Assembly (NCBI RefSeq): GCF_000772045.1
Contig: NZ_CP009754.1
Coordinates: forward strand, 4,278,001 to 4,342,000
DNA from: Streptomyces sp. CCM_MD2014
GTDB lineage: Bacteria > Actinomycetota > Actinomycetes > Streptomycetales > Streptomycetaceae
DNA length: 64,000 nucleotides
Reading direction: 5' to 3'
Position numbers and translations under genes: made by a program. The notes under the pieces are model-generated. The model did not search any database. It saw only the letters and a list, made by a program, of their open reading frames with translations, and was not told where the DNA came from. Shown one piece after another: positions 17,883-26,401 of this stretch (position 1 is its first letter; the number at the start of each line of letters is the position of its first letter).

Positions 17883-18494
17883 TCAGGACGCCTTGCGCAG
17901 CCCGCCGAAGACCAGCCGCGCCACCGCGTCGACCACTTCGCTCTCCCCGGCGCCGCCCGCGCCGCCCCGGCCGTCCGGGCCCTCCGGGCGGTACCACTCG
18001 ACGATCGAGTTGATCATGCCGAAGACCAGGCGCGTCGCGAGCCGCACCTCCACGTCCGCGCGCACGTCCCCCTCGGCCGCCGCAGCCTTCAGCAGGGCGG
18101 CGACCCGGTGGTCGAACTCGCGACGCCGCTCCAGGGCCCACCGCTCGGTGTCGGTGTTGCCGCGCACCCGCAGCAGCAGCGTCACGTAGGGCAGCTCCGC
18201 CATGAGCACCTCGACCATGCGCCGCACCACGTACTCGAGGCGCTCTGCGGCGGTCCCCACGCGCGCGTGCTCCTCGTCGAGGATGCCGAAGAGCTCGTCC
18301 AGGGCCCGGCTCACGGCCCGGCGCAGCAGCTCCTCCTTGCCGCTGACGTGGTGGTATATCGACGACTTGGAGATCCCGGCCGCCTTGGACAGGTGCTCCA
18401 TGGAGGTGCCGTCGTAACCGCGCTCGATGAAGACCTGCACGGCGACGGACAGCAGCGTCTCCGGCGTGTACGTGTCGCGTCTGGCGGTGGTCAT
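17883..18494 (-). CDS. TetR-family regulator, probable acyl-CoA/phenylacetate catabolism repressor
   Basis: A 203-aa repressor with an N-terminal TetR helix-turn-helix (TPETLLSVAVQVFIERGYDG...AAGISKSSIYHHVSGKEELL) and a ligand-binding C-terminus. Its ATG overlaps the stop of the upstream dehydrogenase gene. Two almost identical palindromes, one in the bkd promoter and one in the dehydrogenase/paaN divergent promoter, are its likely operators. This resembles PaaR repressors that respond to phenylacetyl-CoA, but the ligand is inferred. Confidence 0.9.
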   Translation of the reverse strand: MTTARRDTYTPETLLSVAVQVFIERGYDGTSMEHLSKAAGISKSSIYHHVSGKEELLRRAVSRALDELFGILDEEHARVGTAAERLEYVVRRMVEVLMAELPYVTLLLRVRGNTDTERWALERRREFDHRVAALLKAAAAEGDVRADVEVRLATRLVFGMINSIVEWYRPEGPDGRGGAGGAGESEVVDAVARLVFGGLRKAS

Positions 18495-20008
18495 GAGGGG
18501 GTGCCCTCCCCGGCGTCGGAGACGTGCGCATGACGGTGGAGCGCGAGGGACGGCGCGTGGCGCCCGGACGGATCGAGCCGGCGCAACTCGCCGAGCAGCT
18601 CGTACACCCACCTCAGGCCCAGCCGGCGGCCCCATTCGACGGGACCGAGCGGGTAGTTCACGCCGAGGCGCATGGCGGTGTCGACGTCGGCCGCCGAGGC
18701 CACGCCGCGGTCGACCGCGTCGTACGCCAGGTCGACGATCCGCGCGACCGTGCGCGCCACGATCATGCCGGGCACGTCGCCGACGACGCTGACCTTCTTG
18801 CCGAGCGCCTGGAAGAGGCCGGTGGCCTCGGCGAGGGCCCGGGGCGGGGTGGTCCCGGCGGGGGCGAGGGCGATCCGGCCGGCCCGCCGGTAGTCGAGGG
18901 CGAGGTCGAAGTGGACGACGCCGCCGAGCCCGGCCGAGGTCCTTCCGTCGGTGAGGCGGAGCCGGCCGCCGCCGGGCAGCACGAGCGACCCGGCGCCCGC
19001 CCCGCTCTCCTCGCGGACCTCGATGCCCGCCTCCCGGATCAGCCCGACCAGGCCGGCCGCCGGTCCCAGACCGCCCTCGACGACGACGTACGCGGGCGGG
19101 CCGGCCGGTTCGGCGGTGTGCGGCTCGGGGCGCTCGGCGCCGTCCCGGTAGTCGTACCAGCCCTGCCCGCTCTTGCGGCCGAGCCGGCCGGACTCGACCA
19201 GGCGGCGCTGGGCCAGCGAGGGGGTGAAGCGCGCGTCCTGGAAGAACGACTGCCACACGGAATGCGTGACGGACTCGTTGACGTCCTGCCCGATGAGGTC
19301 GGTCAGCTCGAAGGCGCCCATCCTGAAGCCGCCGGACTCGCGCAGCACGGCGTCGATGGTGGCCGGGTCCGCGGCCCGCTCCTCGTGGAGCGCGAAGGCC
19401 TCGGCGTAGAAGGGCCGGGCGATGCGGTTGACGACGAAGCCGGGGGTGTCGGCGCAGGCGACCGGGGTCTTGCCCCAGGCGCGGGCCGTGTCGTACGCGC
19501 GCGTGGCCGACGCGGCGTCGGTGGCGGCCCCGGCGACCACCTCCACCAGCGGCAGCAGCGGCGCCGGGTTGAAGAAGTGCAGGCCGACGAAGCGCCCGGG
19601 TATGCGCAGCGCGCCGCCGACGGCGGTGACGGACAGGGAGGAGGTGTTGGTGGCGAGCAGGCAGTCGTCGCCGACGACCTCCTCCAGGGCCCGGAACAGC
19701 TCCTGCTTGACGTCCAGCCGCTCCACGACCGCCTCGACGACGAGCGCGCAGCCGGCCAGGCCGGAGAGGGTCTCGGCGGACGTGAGCCGGGCGCGGGCGG
19801 CGTCCCGCTCGGCGCCGGTGAGGCGGTTCTTCTCGACGAGCCGGTCGAGCCGGGCGCCGATCGCGTCGGCCGCTTCCCGGGCCCGCCCGGCGACGGCGTC
19901 GTACAGCCGCACGGGATGGCCCGCGACCAGCGCCACCTGGGCGATGCCCTGGCCCATGGTGCCGGTTCCGACGACGGCCACGGGGCTGCTGAGGTCCAGT
20001 GCTGTCAT
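18491..20008 (-). CDS. 3-hydroxyacyl-CoA dehydrogenase (duplicated C-terminal domain)
   Basis: A 505-aa NAD-dependent dehydrogenase. The N-terminal Rossmann domain starts VAVVGTGTMGQGIAQVAL (residues 10-27). Two 3HCDH C-terminal domains follow: one with FVVNRIARPFYAEAFAL and a second near residues 410-500 with VARTVARIVDLAYDAVDRGVA. The two-domain layout matches PaaH-type enzymes of phenylacetate degradation and PHB-type dehydrogenases. It oxidises 3-hydroxyacyl-CoA to 3-oxoacyl-CoA. It is co-transcribed with the TetR gene and divergent from paaN, supporting a phenylacetate-linked role. Confidence 0.93.
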   Translation of the reverse strand: MTALDLSSPVAVVGTGTMGQGIAQVALVAGHPVRLYDAVAGRAREAADAIGARLDRLVEKNRLTGAERDAARARLTSAETLSGLAGCALVVEAVVERLDVKQELFRALEEVVGDDCLLATNTSSLSVTAVGGALRIPGRFVGLHFFNPAPLLPLVEVVAGAATDAASATRAYDTARAWGKTPVACADTPGFVVNRIARPFYAEAFALHEERAADPATIDAVLRESGGFRMGAFELTDLIGQDVNESVTHSVWQSFFQDARFTPSLAQRRLVESGRLGRKSGQGWYDYRDGAERPEPHTAEPAGPPAYVVVEGGLGPAAGLVGLIREAGIEVREESGAGAGSLVLPGGGRLRLTDGRTSAGLGGVVHFDLALDYRRAGRIALAPAGTTPPRALAEATGLFQALGKKVSVVGDVPGMIVARTVARIVDLAYDAVDRGVASAADVDTAMRLGVNYPLGPVEWGRRLGLRWVYELLGELRRLDPSGRHAPSLALHRHAHVSDAGEGTPS

Positions 20009-20064
20009 GTGCGCGATCCTCCCGCACGGGGTTTTCCACAGATGCGGCGGACCCCCTTGTCCCG

Positions 20065-20078
20065 ACCGATCGTTCGGT
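20065..20078. promoter_or_regulatory. TetR-type operator in the paaN divergent promoter
   Basis: ACCGATCGTTCGGT, flanked by TACT on the right, lies in the 244-bp gap between the divergent dehydrogenase and paaN genes. It is one base different from 17226-17239. Confidence 0.7.
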
Positions 20079-20252
20079 TACTCTAGCCGTGTCCGCCCAC
20101 CCGTCGCCCCCCCACCACCCTGACAGAGGCGCTACGCGCCGCACCTTCTGATATTTCTGCCCAGTTTCCCCCAGGTCCACGGACTCGACAGACGACCGAC
20201 GGAGCGTCGGCGGCGCGTCGGGAGCCCGTGAGAGACGAGGAGTTGGTCCCGC

Positions 20253-21944
20253 ATGGCCGCCGAACTCACCGCACACCAGCTGATCGCCCAGCACCGGCCG
20301 ACCCTGGACCTGGCGCTGGAGACGATCCGCACGCGCGCGTACTGGTCCCCCCACCCCGAGCACCCCAAGGCCTACGGCGAGAACGGCAGCCTGGACACGG
20401 CGGCGGGCAAGGCCGCCTTCGACGCCCTGCTCGGCACCCGCCTCGACCTCGGCCAGCCGGGCACCGACGGCTGGGTCGGCGGCGAGGTCTCCCCGTACGG
20501 CGTCGAGCTGGGCGTGGAGTATCCGCACGCGGATCTCGACGTGCTGCTGCCCGCCATGAAGGCCGGCCAGAAGGCGTGGCGGGACGCGGGCGCCGAGCTG
20601 CGCGCGATGGTCTGCCTGGAGATCCTGCGGCGGATCGCCGACCGGACCATGGAGTTCGCGCAGGCGGTCATGCACACCTCCGGACAGGCCTTCATGATGG
20701 CCTTCCAGGCGGGCGGCCCGCACGCCCAGGACCGCGGCATGGAGGCCGTTGCCTACGCGTACGTGGAGCAGTCCCGCACGCCCGAGGCCGCGGAGTGGAC
20801 CAAGCCGCAGGGCAAGCGCGACCCGCTCGCGCTCACCAAGCGGTTCACGCCGGTCCCCCGCGGCATCGGCCTGGTCATCGGCTGCAACACCTTCCCGACG
20901 TGGAACGGCTACCCGGGCCTGTTCGCCTCCCTCGCCACCGGCAACGCGGTCCTGGTCAAGCCGCACCCCCGCGCGGTGCTGCCGCTCGCGCTGACCGTCC
21001 AGGTCGCCCGCGAGGTCCTCACCGAGGCCGGATTCGACGCGAACCTGGTCGCGCTGGCCGCCGAGCGCCCCGGCGAGGGCATCGCCAAGACCCTGGCCAC
21101 CCGCCCCGAGATCCGCATCATCGACTACACCGGCTCCACCGCCTTCGGCGACTGGCTGGAGGCCAACGCACGTCAGGCCCAGGTGTACACGGAGAAGGCC
21201 GGCGTCAACACGGTGGTGGTGGAGTCGACCGACGACTACAAGGGCATGCTGGCCAACCTGGCCTTCTCCCTGTCCCTGTACAGCGGCCAGATGTGCACCA
21301 CCCCGCAGAACCTGCTGATCCCCCGCGACGGCATCCGCACCGACCAGGGCGACAAGTCCTACGACGAGGTCACCGCCGACCTCGCCCGCGCCGTCGACGG
21401 TCTCCTCGGCGACGAAGCCCGGGCGAACGCCCTGCTCGGCGCCATCGTCAACCCGGACGTCAAGGCCCGGCTCGAGGCCGCCGCCGGACTCGGCGAGGTC
21501 GCCCTCGCCTCCCGCGAGGTCACCAACCAGGAGTTCCCGGACGCGGTGGTGCGCACCCCGGTGATCGTCAAGCTGGACGGAGCCAAGCCCGGGGACGAGG
21601 CCGCCTACACCAGCGAGTGCTTCGGCCCGGTCTCCTTCGCCGTCGCCGTCGACTCGGCGGACCACGCCGTGGAGCTGCTGCGCCGCGGCATTCGTGAGAA
21701 GGGCGCGATGACGGTGGGCGCGTACACGACCGACCCGGAGGTCGAGGAGGCCGTGCAGGAGGTCTGCCTGGACGAGGCGGCCCAGCTCTCCCTGAACCTC
21801 ACCGGCGGGGTGTACGTCAACCAGACGGCCGCCTTCTCCGACTTCCACGGCTCGGGCGGCAACCCGGCGGCCAACGCGGCCCTGTGCGACGGCGCCTTCG
21901 TGGCGAACCGCTTCCGGGTGGTGGAGGTCCGCCGCCCGGCCTGA
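20253..21944 (+). CDS. paaN: Phenylacetic acid degradation protein PaaN (aldehyde dehydrogenase family)
   Basis: A 563-aa aldehyde dehydrogenase-superfamily enzyme. The catalytic Cys lies in YSGQMCTTPQN, and a cofactor-binding region around GLVIGCNTFPTWNGYPGLFAS and KPHPRAVLP is visible. It matches the PaaN group, which oxidises the ring-opened phenylacetyl-CoA semialdehyde. Unlike E. coli PaaZ it lacks a fused hydratase domain of full length. The ATG at 20253 is preceded by GAGACGAGGAG. A divergent operator suggests TetR control. Confidence 0.92.
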   Translation: MAAELTAHQLIAQHRPTLDLALETIRTRAYWSPHPEHPKAYGENGSLDTAAGKAAFDALLGTRLDLGQPGTDGWVGGEVSPYGVELGVEYPHADLDVLLPAMKAGQKAWRDAGAELRAMVCLEILRRIADRTMEFAQAVMHTSGQAFMMAFQAGGPHAQDRGMEAVAYAYVEQSRTPEAAEWTKPQGKRDPLALTKRFTPVPRGIGLVIGCNTFPTWNGYPGLFASLATGNAVLVKPHPRAVLPLALTVQVAREVLTEAGFDANLVALAAERPGEGIAKTLATRPEIRIIDYTGSTAFGDWLEANARQAQVYTEKAGVNTVVVESTDDYKGMLANLAFSLSLYSGQMCTTPQNLLIPRDGIRTDQGDKSYDEVTADLARAVDGLLGDEARANALLGAIVNPDVKARLEAAAGLGEVALASREVTNQEFPDAVVRTPVIVKLDGAKPGDEAAYTSECFGPVSFAVAVDSADHAVELLRRGIREKGAMTVGAYTTDPEVEEAVQEVCLDEAAQLSLNLTGGVYVNQTAAFSDFHGSGGNPAANAALCDGAFVANRFRVVEVRRPA

Positions 21945-21982
21945 GCCGACGTGCACCACGGCGGTCCTACGGCACTACGGCA

Positions 21983-22753
21983 CTACGGCACCTGCGGTGC
22001 GCCCCCGGTGGCGCTCCAGTGGTACAGCGTCATGGCCACACTGGTCGCGAGGTTGTAGCTGGAGACCTGGGGGCGCATCGGCAGCGCCACCAGGTGGTCG
22101 GCCCGTGCCCGCAGCTCCCGCGAGAGTCCGCTGCGCTCGGAACCGAACGCGAGCAGCGCGTCGTCCGGCAGCTTCAGCCCCCGGACGTCCTCACCCTCCG
22201 GGTCGAGCGCGAACACCGGCCCCGGCGGCAGCTCGCCGACCTCCAGCCGCTCCACGACGGTCGCGAAGTGCAGCCCCGCCCCGCCGCGCACCACCGTGGG
22301 GTGCCAGGGGTCGAGCGTGCCGGTGGTGACAACACCGGTCGCCCCGAAACCGGCGGCCAGCCGGATCACCGCGCCCGCGTTGCCGAGGTTGCGCGGCTGG
22401 TCGAGGACCACGACGGGGGCGCGGCGGGGCAGGTGCGCCAACGCCTCGAGCCCGGCCGCCCGCGAGGGCCGTACGGCCAGGGCGGCCACCGCGGTCGGGT
22501 GCGGCCGGGCGACCAGCGACGCGTACGCCTCGTGCGGCACCTCGGTCAGCAACTCCGCCAGCGCCCCGCGCAGGTCCGGTGCCAGCTCGTCGGCAAGGGC
22601 CAGGGCGCCCGCGCGGTCGCTGGTGACCGCCACCGGCACCTCGGCGCCGAACCGGAGCGCGTGCTTGAGGGCGTGGAAGCCGTCGAGCAGCACGCACCGG
22701 CCGGCGTGCGAATGCCAGGCGGCGAGCGGTCCGGGGGCTGCGGGGACGGTCAT
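21983..22753 (-). CDS. TrmH/SpoU-family RNA 2'-O-methyltransferase
   Basis: A 256-aa SPOUT methyltransferase. The trefoil-knot motifs are LDQPRNLGNAGAVIRLAAGFGA (motif 1), LAFGSERSGLS (motif 2) and LPMRPQVSSYNLATSVAMTLY (motif 3), which bind SAM and form the dimer. Substrate RNA (rRNA or tRNA) cannot be told from sequence. The ATG overlaps the HTTM gene stop. Confidence 0.93.
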   Translation of the reverse strand: MTVPAAPGPLAAWHSHAGRCVLLDGFHALKHALRFGAEVPVAVTSDRAGALALADELAPDLRGALAELLTEVPHEAYASLVARPHPTAVAALAVRPSRAAGLEALAHLPRRAPVVVLDQPRNLGNAGAVIRLAAGFGATGVVTTGTLDPWHPTVVRGGAGLHFATVVERLEVGELPPGPVFALDPEGEDVRGLKLPDDALLAFGSERSGLSRELRARADHLVALPMRPQVSSYNLATSVAMTLYHWSATGGAPQVP

Positions 22754-24066
22754 GTGCGGAAGCCTACGTGCGTGGGGCCGGGGTCCTTCCGGTCCACGAC
22801 CCCGGTCCCGGCCTCGGTCGCACCTTCGCCTTCCCGGGTGCGGGGCCCGGGCAACGGCGCCGTCGCCGTCGCCGTCGTACGACCGTCCCCGTGCCCGTCC
22901 GCCGTTCCCGCGAACGGCGCCGAGGGCACCCGGCGCGGCAGTCGGCCACGCACGCGTGCCGCCCAGTCGCCCAGTCGGCGCAGGAACGAGGTCGGCAGGA
23001 AGACCGCGTCGGCGGCGATCATCGCCAGCGAGAAGAACGGCAGCCCGAGCGTCACGGCGATCACCGCGTGCTCGGTCATCATCACGGCGAGGAGCACGTT
23101 CTTGACCCGCCGGTTGAGCAGCGTGAACGGGAAGGCGACCTGCACGGCGACCGTGCCGTACGTGATGAGCATGATCATCGTGCCGTTGGCGGCCAGCGCG
23201 TCGGACAGCGCGGGCCACGGCGTGAAGTAGTCCAGGTTCAGCGGGTAGTAGACGGCCGTGCCGTCCTGCCAGCGCGAGCCCTGGATCTTGTACCAGCCCG
23301 CCGTCGCGTAGATCAGACACGCCTCGGCCATGATCACGACCAGCGCGCCGTTGTGGACGACATGGGTGATCACGTCCAGCAGGATCCGCGGCTGACCGCC
23401 CTCCGGTCCCCGCCCGACGACCCACCACAGGCCCAGCGAGACCCACACCGCCCACAGCAGCGCCGGCACGAACCAGTCGCCGTCGAGAAGGCCCGCCGAC
23501 GTCACCGCCACCAGCCCGAACCCCAGGGCGCTCCACAGCACCGGCCCGACCCGGTCCACGACCCGCTCCCCGCGCGCGCGTGCCGCCGCCGTCCGCCGGG
23601 CACGGCGCGCGTCCAGCGACCACACCTGGCCGCACCGGGTGAGGACCAGGTAGATGCTCATCAGGTGCACGACGTTGTCGCCGCCGTCCCCCATGAACAC
23701 GCTGCGGTTCTGCAGCGAGAGCACGCCGACCATGAACAGCACGGACATGGTGCGGGTGCGCCAGCCCAGCAGGAGCAGCACGCTGCTCAGGACGGCCAGC
23801 GCGTAGACGATCTCGAACCAGGCCCGCCCGTCCGACCACATCAGCACCGTGAAGGCGCCGTTGTCCGCGATCAGCTGCTCGGCGAGATCGTGGCCCCAGG
23901 GTCCGTCCGGACCGTACAGCTCGTGCCGGTGCGGCAGTTCACGCAGCAGGAAGAGCAGCCAGGTGGCGCCGAAGCCGATGCGGACCACGGCGGTCTGGTA
24001 CGGGCCGAGCGCGGCGCCCGTGACTCGGGCGATGGAGCGGGAGACCGAGAGGACGATGCCGTTCAC
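22750..24066 (-). CDS. HTTM domain membrane protein (vitamin K carboxylase-like)
   Basis: A 438-aa integral membrane protein with about eight to ten hydrophobic helices and the HTTM-type signature region PYQTAVVRIGFGATWLLFLL, GDGGDNVVHLMSIYLVLTRC and AGWYKIQGSRWQDGTAVYY. HTTM proteins are horizontally spread relatives of vitamin K-dependent gamma-carboxylase; their bacterial activity is unknown. GTG at 24066 overlaps the stop of the DUF5819 gene. The C-terminal 70 residues are disordered and Gly/Thr-rich. Confidence 0.88.
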   Translation of the reverse strand: MNGIVLSVSRSIARVTGAALGPYQTAVVRIGFGATWLLFLLRELPHRHELYGPDGPWGHDLAEQLIADNGAFTVLMWSDGRAWFEIVYALAVLSSVLLLLGWRTRTMSVLFMVGVLSLQNRSVFMGDGGDNVVHLMSIYLVLTRCGQVWSLDARRARRTAAARARGERVVDRVGPVLWSALGFGLVAVTSAGLLDGDWFVPALLWAVWVSLGLWWVVGRGPEGGQPRILLDVITHVVHNGALVVIMAEACLIYATAGWYKIQGSRWQDGTAVYYPLNLDYFTPWPALSDALAANGTMIMLITYGTVAVQVAFPFTLLNRRVKNVLLAVMMTEHAVIAVTLGLPFFSLAMIAADAVFLPTSFLRRLGDWAARVRGRLPRRVPSAPFAGTADGHGDGRTTATATAPLPGPRTREGEGATEAGTGVVDRKDPGPTHVGFRT

Positions 24067-24932
24067 GCGGCGCCCCCCGCCCCTGCGGCCGCGTCTGCCG
24101 CTTCGGGCCTCGCGTCCCCGGTCTCCGCGGCCACGGACCACCAGGGCAGTTCGCGGACGGTCGGGCGGCCGGAGACCTTCTCGCCGCTCCACGAGGGCGG
24201 TGCCACGTTCGTGGTCCGGGAACGGTACTGGACGCGCTCGACGACACCGCCCGGCCCGGCGGCGTCGTTGCGCTCCAGCCGCAGCAGCGCGATGCGCCGC
24301 AGATACGTCTCCGAGAGGGAACCCCGCAGACCCACCGGGCGGTCCTGGGAGTCGTGGGTCGCGACGAAGAAGTCCCAGGCCCGGCGCAGTTCGTTCTGCC
24401 GGGTGTGGCTCGGCAGCGGGTTGCCGGCGATGGCCCGGCCGTCCTCGGCGGACAGGTCGTACCAGCCGGTGGTCCGTATCCCGCCGTCCGCCGTACTGAC
24501 CTCGGCGCGGACCTGGACGGAGACGTTCTGCTGGAGCGGGTTGGGCGCGAAGAGCTTCCAGTTCTGCTCGAACTCCGGGAACACCCACTCGTCCACCGCG
24601 GCGCCGTGCTGCTTGGTGAGCGTGTTGGACGGGGCCACGTGCAGGAACACCAGACCCAGGTGGGCGCAGACGGCGACCGCGACCACCGCGAGGGCGACCA
24701 CGGCACCGACCTGGTAACGCGGGGAGAGCGCGGCGACGCCGGTACGGGGCTCGGGGGCCGGGACGGGAGGTGCGGCGCCGGCTTCTCCGACGGCCGGCCC
24801 GCCGGTCGCGCCGGTGCCGGTCACGACGGTTCCGGTCGCGACGGTTCCGGTCGCGCCGGTCTCCTCGGGGCCGGCTCCGCCGTCCGGCCCCTGCCCCTGC
24901 TCGGCGTCCGAGTCCTTGTCGTACGCGTCCAT
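24063..24932 (-). CDS. DUF5819-family membrane-anchored protein
   Basis: A 289-aa protein. A Gly/Thr-rich cytosolic N-terminus (1-70) precedes one transmembrane helix (VGAVVALAVVAVAVCAHLGLV) and an external domain with FPEFEQNWKLFAPNPLQQN, a motif typical of DUF5819. It is coupled to the HTTM gene by a GTGA overlap. This pairing is frequent in Streptomyces as far as I recall, suggesting the two act together, perhaps as enzyme and partner or substrate. Confidence 0.8.
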   Translation of the reverse strand: MDAYDKDSDAEQGQGPDGGAGPEETGATGTVATGTVVTGTGATGGPAVGEAGAAPPVPAPEPRTGVAALSPRYQVGAVVALAVVAVAVCAHLGLVFLHVAPSNTLTKQHGAAVDEWVFPEFEQNWKLFAPNPLQQNVSVQVRAEVSTADGGIRTTGWYDLSAEDGRAIAGNPLPSHTRQNELRRAWDFFVATHDSQDRPVGLRGSLSETYLRRIALLRLERNDAAGPGGVVERVQYRSRTTNVAPPSWSGEKVSGRPTVRELPWWSVAAETGDARPEAADAAAGAGGAA

Positions 24933-25149
24933 TCCGCCCCGTTCGGTCCCGATCCGTCCATCCGCACATCCCGTCACGGGACGCCCGGCGCCACCCGTGC
25001 GGCCGCTCGGCGACGTTCGAACGGGAACGGTACTCAGGACCGGCCGCCCGCACAGCCCCCGGCGGACCGGCCGCACCGTGGCCGTCGCCACATCCGGCGC
25101 GCCCCCCCGGAGCCGGCGGGGGCGGTGTACCGGCGACCCCGGTACCTCC

Positions 25150-25497
25150 TCAGAGGACGTGCCCGGGCTCACCCTTGTCGTCCACCACGGGACGCCCGGC
25201 CGCGGCCCACTCCTGCATGCCGCCGTCGACGTTCACCGCGTCGACGCCCTGCTGGACCAGGTACATGGTGACCTGCGCCGAGCGGCCCCCGACGCGGCAG
25301 AGCACGTGCACCCGGCCGTCCTGGGGCGCGGCCTCGGCCAGCTCACCGTAGCGGGCCACGAACTCGCTCAGGGGAATGTGCAGCGCCCCGGCGGCATGAC
25401 CCGCCTGCCACTCGTCGTCCTCGCGGACGTCCAGCAGGAAGTCACCGTCCTTGAGGTCGTCGATCCCGACCGTGGGCACACCAGCTCCGAAACTCAT
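25150..25497 (-). CDS. Rhodanese-domain protein (single-domain sulfurtransferase)
   Basis: A 115-aa single rhodanese domain. The catalytic Cys is in the loop LCRVGGRSA, preceded by LLDVREDDEWQAGH and followed by NVDGGMQEWAAAGRPV. It probably moves sulfane sulfur between small carriers. Monocistronic or linked to the leftward operon. Confidence 0.93.
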   Translation of the reverse strand: MSFGAGVPTVGIDDLKDGDFLLDVREDDEWQAGHAAGALHIPLSEFVARYGELAEAAPQDGRVHVLCRVGGRSAQVTMYLVQQGVDAVNVDGGMQEWAAAGRPVVDDKGEPGHVL

Positions 25498-25527
25498 GTC
25501 CCAGACGCTACCGGAGCCACGGCCGGG

Positions 25528-26343
25528 TCAGTCCTGCGCGAGGATCCCCGCCAGCTCCGCCTCCCGCTCGCGCACCTGGGTCGCGAGCTGCTCGGCGATC
25601 TCCTCCAGCAGCCGGTCGGGGTCGTCCGGGGCCAGCCTGAGCATGGCGCCGATCGCACTCTCCTCCAGCTCCTTGGCGAGCAGCGTGAGCATCTCCTTGC
25701 GCCGGTCGAGCCACTCGAGCCGTACGTACAGCTCCTCGGCGCGGCTCGGGCGGCGCTCGGGCACCGGCCCGGCGGCCCACTCCTCGGCCAGCTCGCGCAG
25801 CTGCGCCGCGTCACCGCGGGCGTAGGCGGCGTTGACGCGGGTGATGAACTCCTCGCGCCGGACCCGCTCGGACTCCTCCTGTGCGAGGTCGGGGTGGGCC
25901 TTGCGGGCCAGCTCGCGGTAGAGCTTGCGGGCCTCCTCGCCGGGCCGGACCCGCTGCGGGGGCCGGACCGCCTGGTCCGTGAGCATCGCGGCCGCCTCCG
26001 GGAAGAGTCCGTCCCCGTCCATCCAGCCGTTCAGCAGTTCCTCGACGCCGGGGATCGGCATCAGCCGGGCCCGCGCCTCGTCGGCCCGGCGACGGTCCTC
26101 CTCGTCACCCGTGCGGGCCGCCGTGGCCTCGAGGATCTGCGCCTCCAGCTCCTCCAGCCGGGCGTACACCGGGCCGAGCCGCTGTTCGTGCAGCCGCGAG
26201 AAGTTCTCGACCTCCACGCGGAAGGTCTCCAGCGCGATCTCGTACTCGATGAGTGCCTGCTCGGCGGCCCGTACGGCCCGTTCCAGCCGTTCCTCGGGAC
26301 GCGGCGCACCCTCCTGCTCGGGCTCAGCTTCCGGCGTCGTCAC
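25528..26343 (-). CDS. J-domain-like coiled-coil protein, function unknown
   Basis: A 271-aa, highly charged, mostly helical protein. The segment KLYRELARKAHPDLAQEESE followed by FITRVNAAYARGD carries the HPD tripeptide and helix pattern of a J domain (DnaK co-chaperone contact). Long coiled-coil stretches lie before (EQRLGPVYARLEELEAQI) and after it. It may recruit DnaK or act as a scaffold. No membrane segment is seen. Confidence 0.78.
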   Translation of the reverse strand: MTTPEAEPEQEGAPRPEERLERAVRAAEQALIEYEIALETFRVEVENFSRLHEQRLGPVYARLEELEAQILEATAARTGDEEDRRRADEARARLMPIPGVEELLNGWMDGDGLFPEAAAMLTDQAVRPPQRVRPGEEARKLYRELARKAHPDLAQEESERVRREEFITRVNAAYARGDAAQLRELAEEWAAGPVPERRPSRAEELYVRLEWLDRRKEMLTLLAKELEESAIGAMLRLAPDDPDRLLEEIAEQLATQVREREAELAGILAQD

Positions 26344-26401
26344 CCGACCAGCCTAGGGGGTGTCCGCGGGGGAGCCTCCCACGCGCTCCCCGCCGCTCCC
26401 C

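Noticed and set aside
17883..21959. Very long minus-strand frame of 1358 codons across paaN and the dehydrogenase
   Set aside because: Only its C-terminal 203 codons (the TetR gene) look like protein; the rest is antisense or out of frame to recognised genes.
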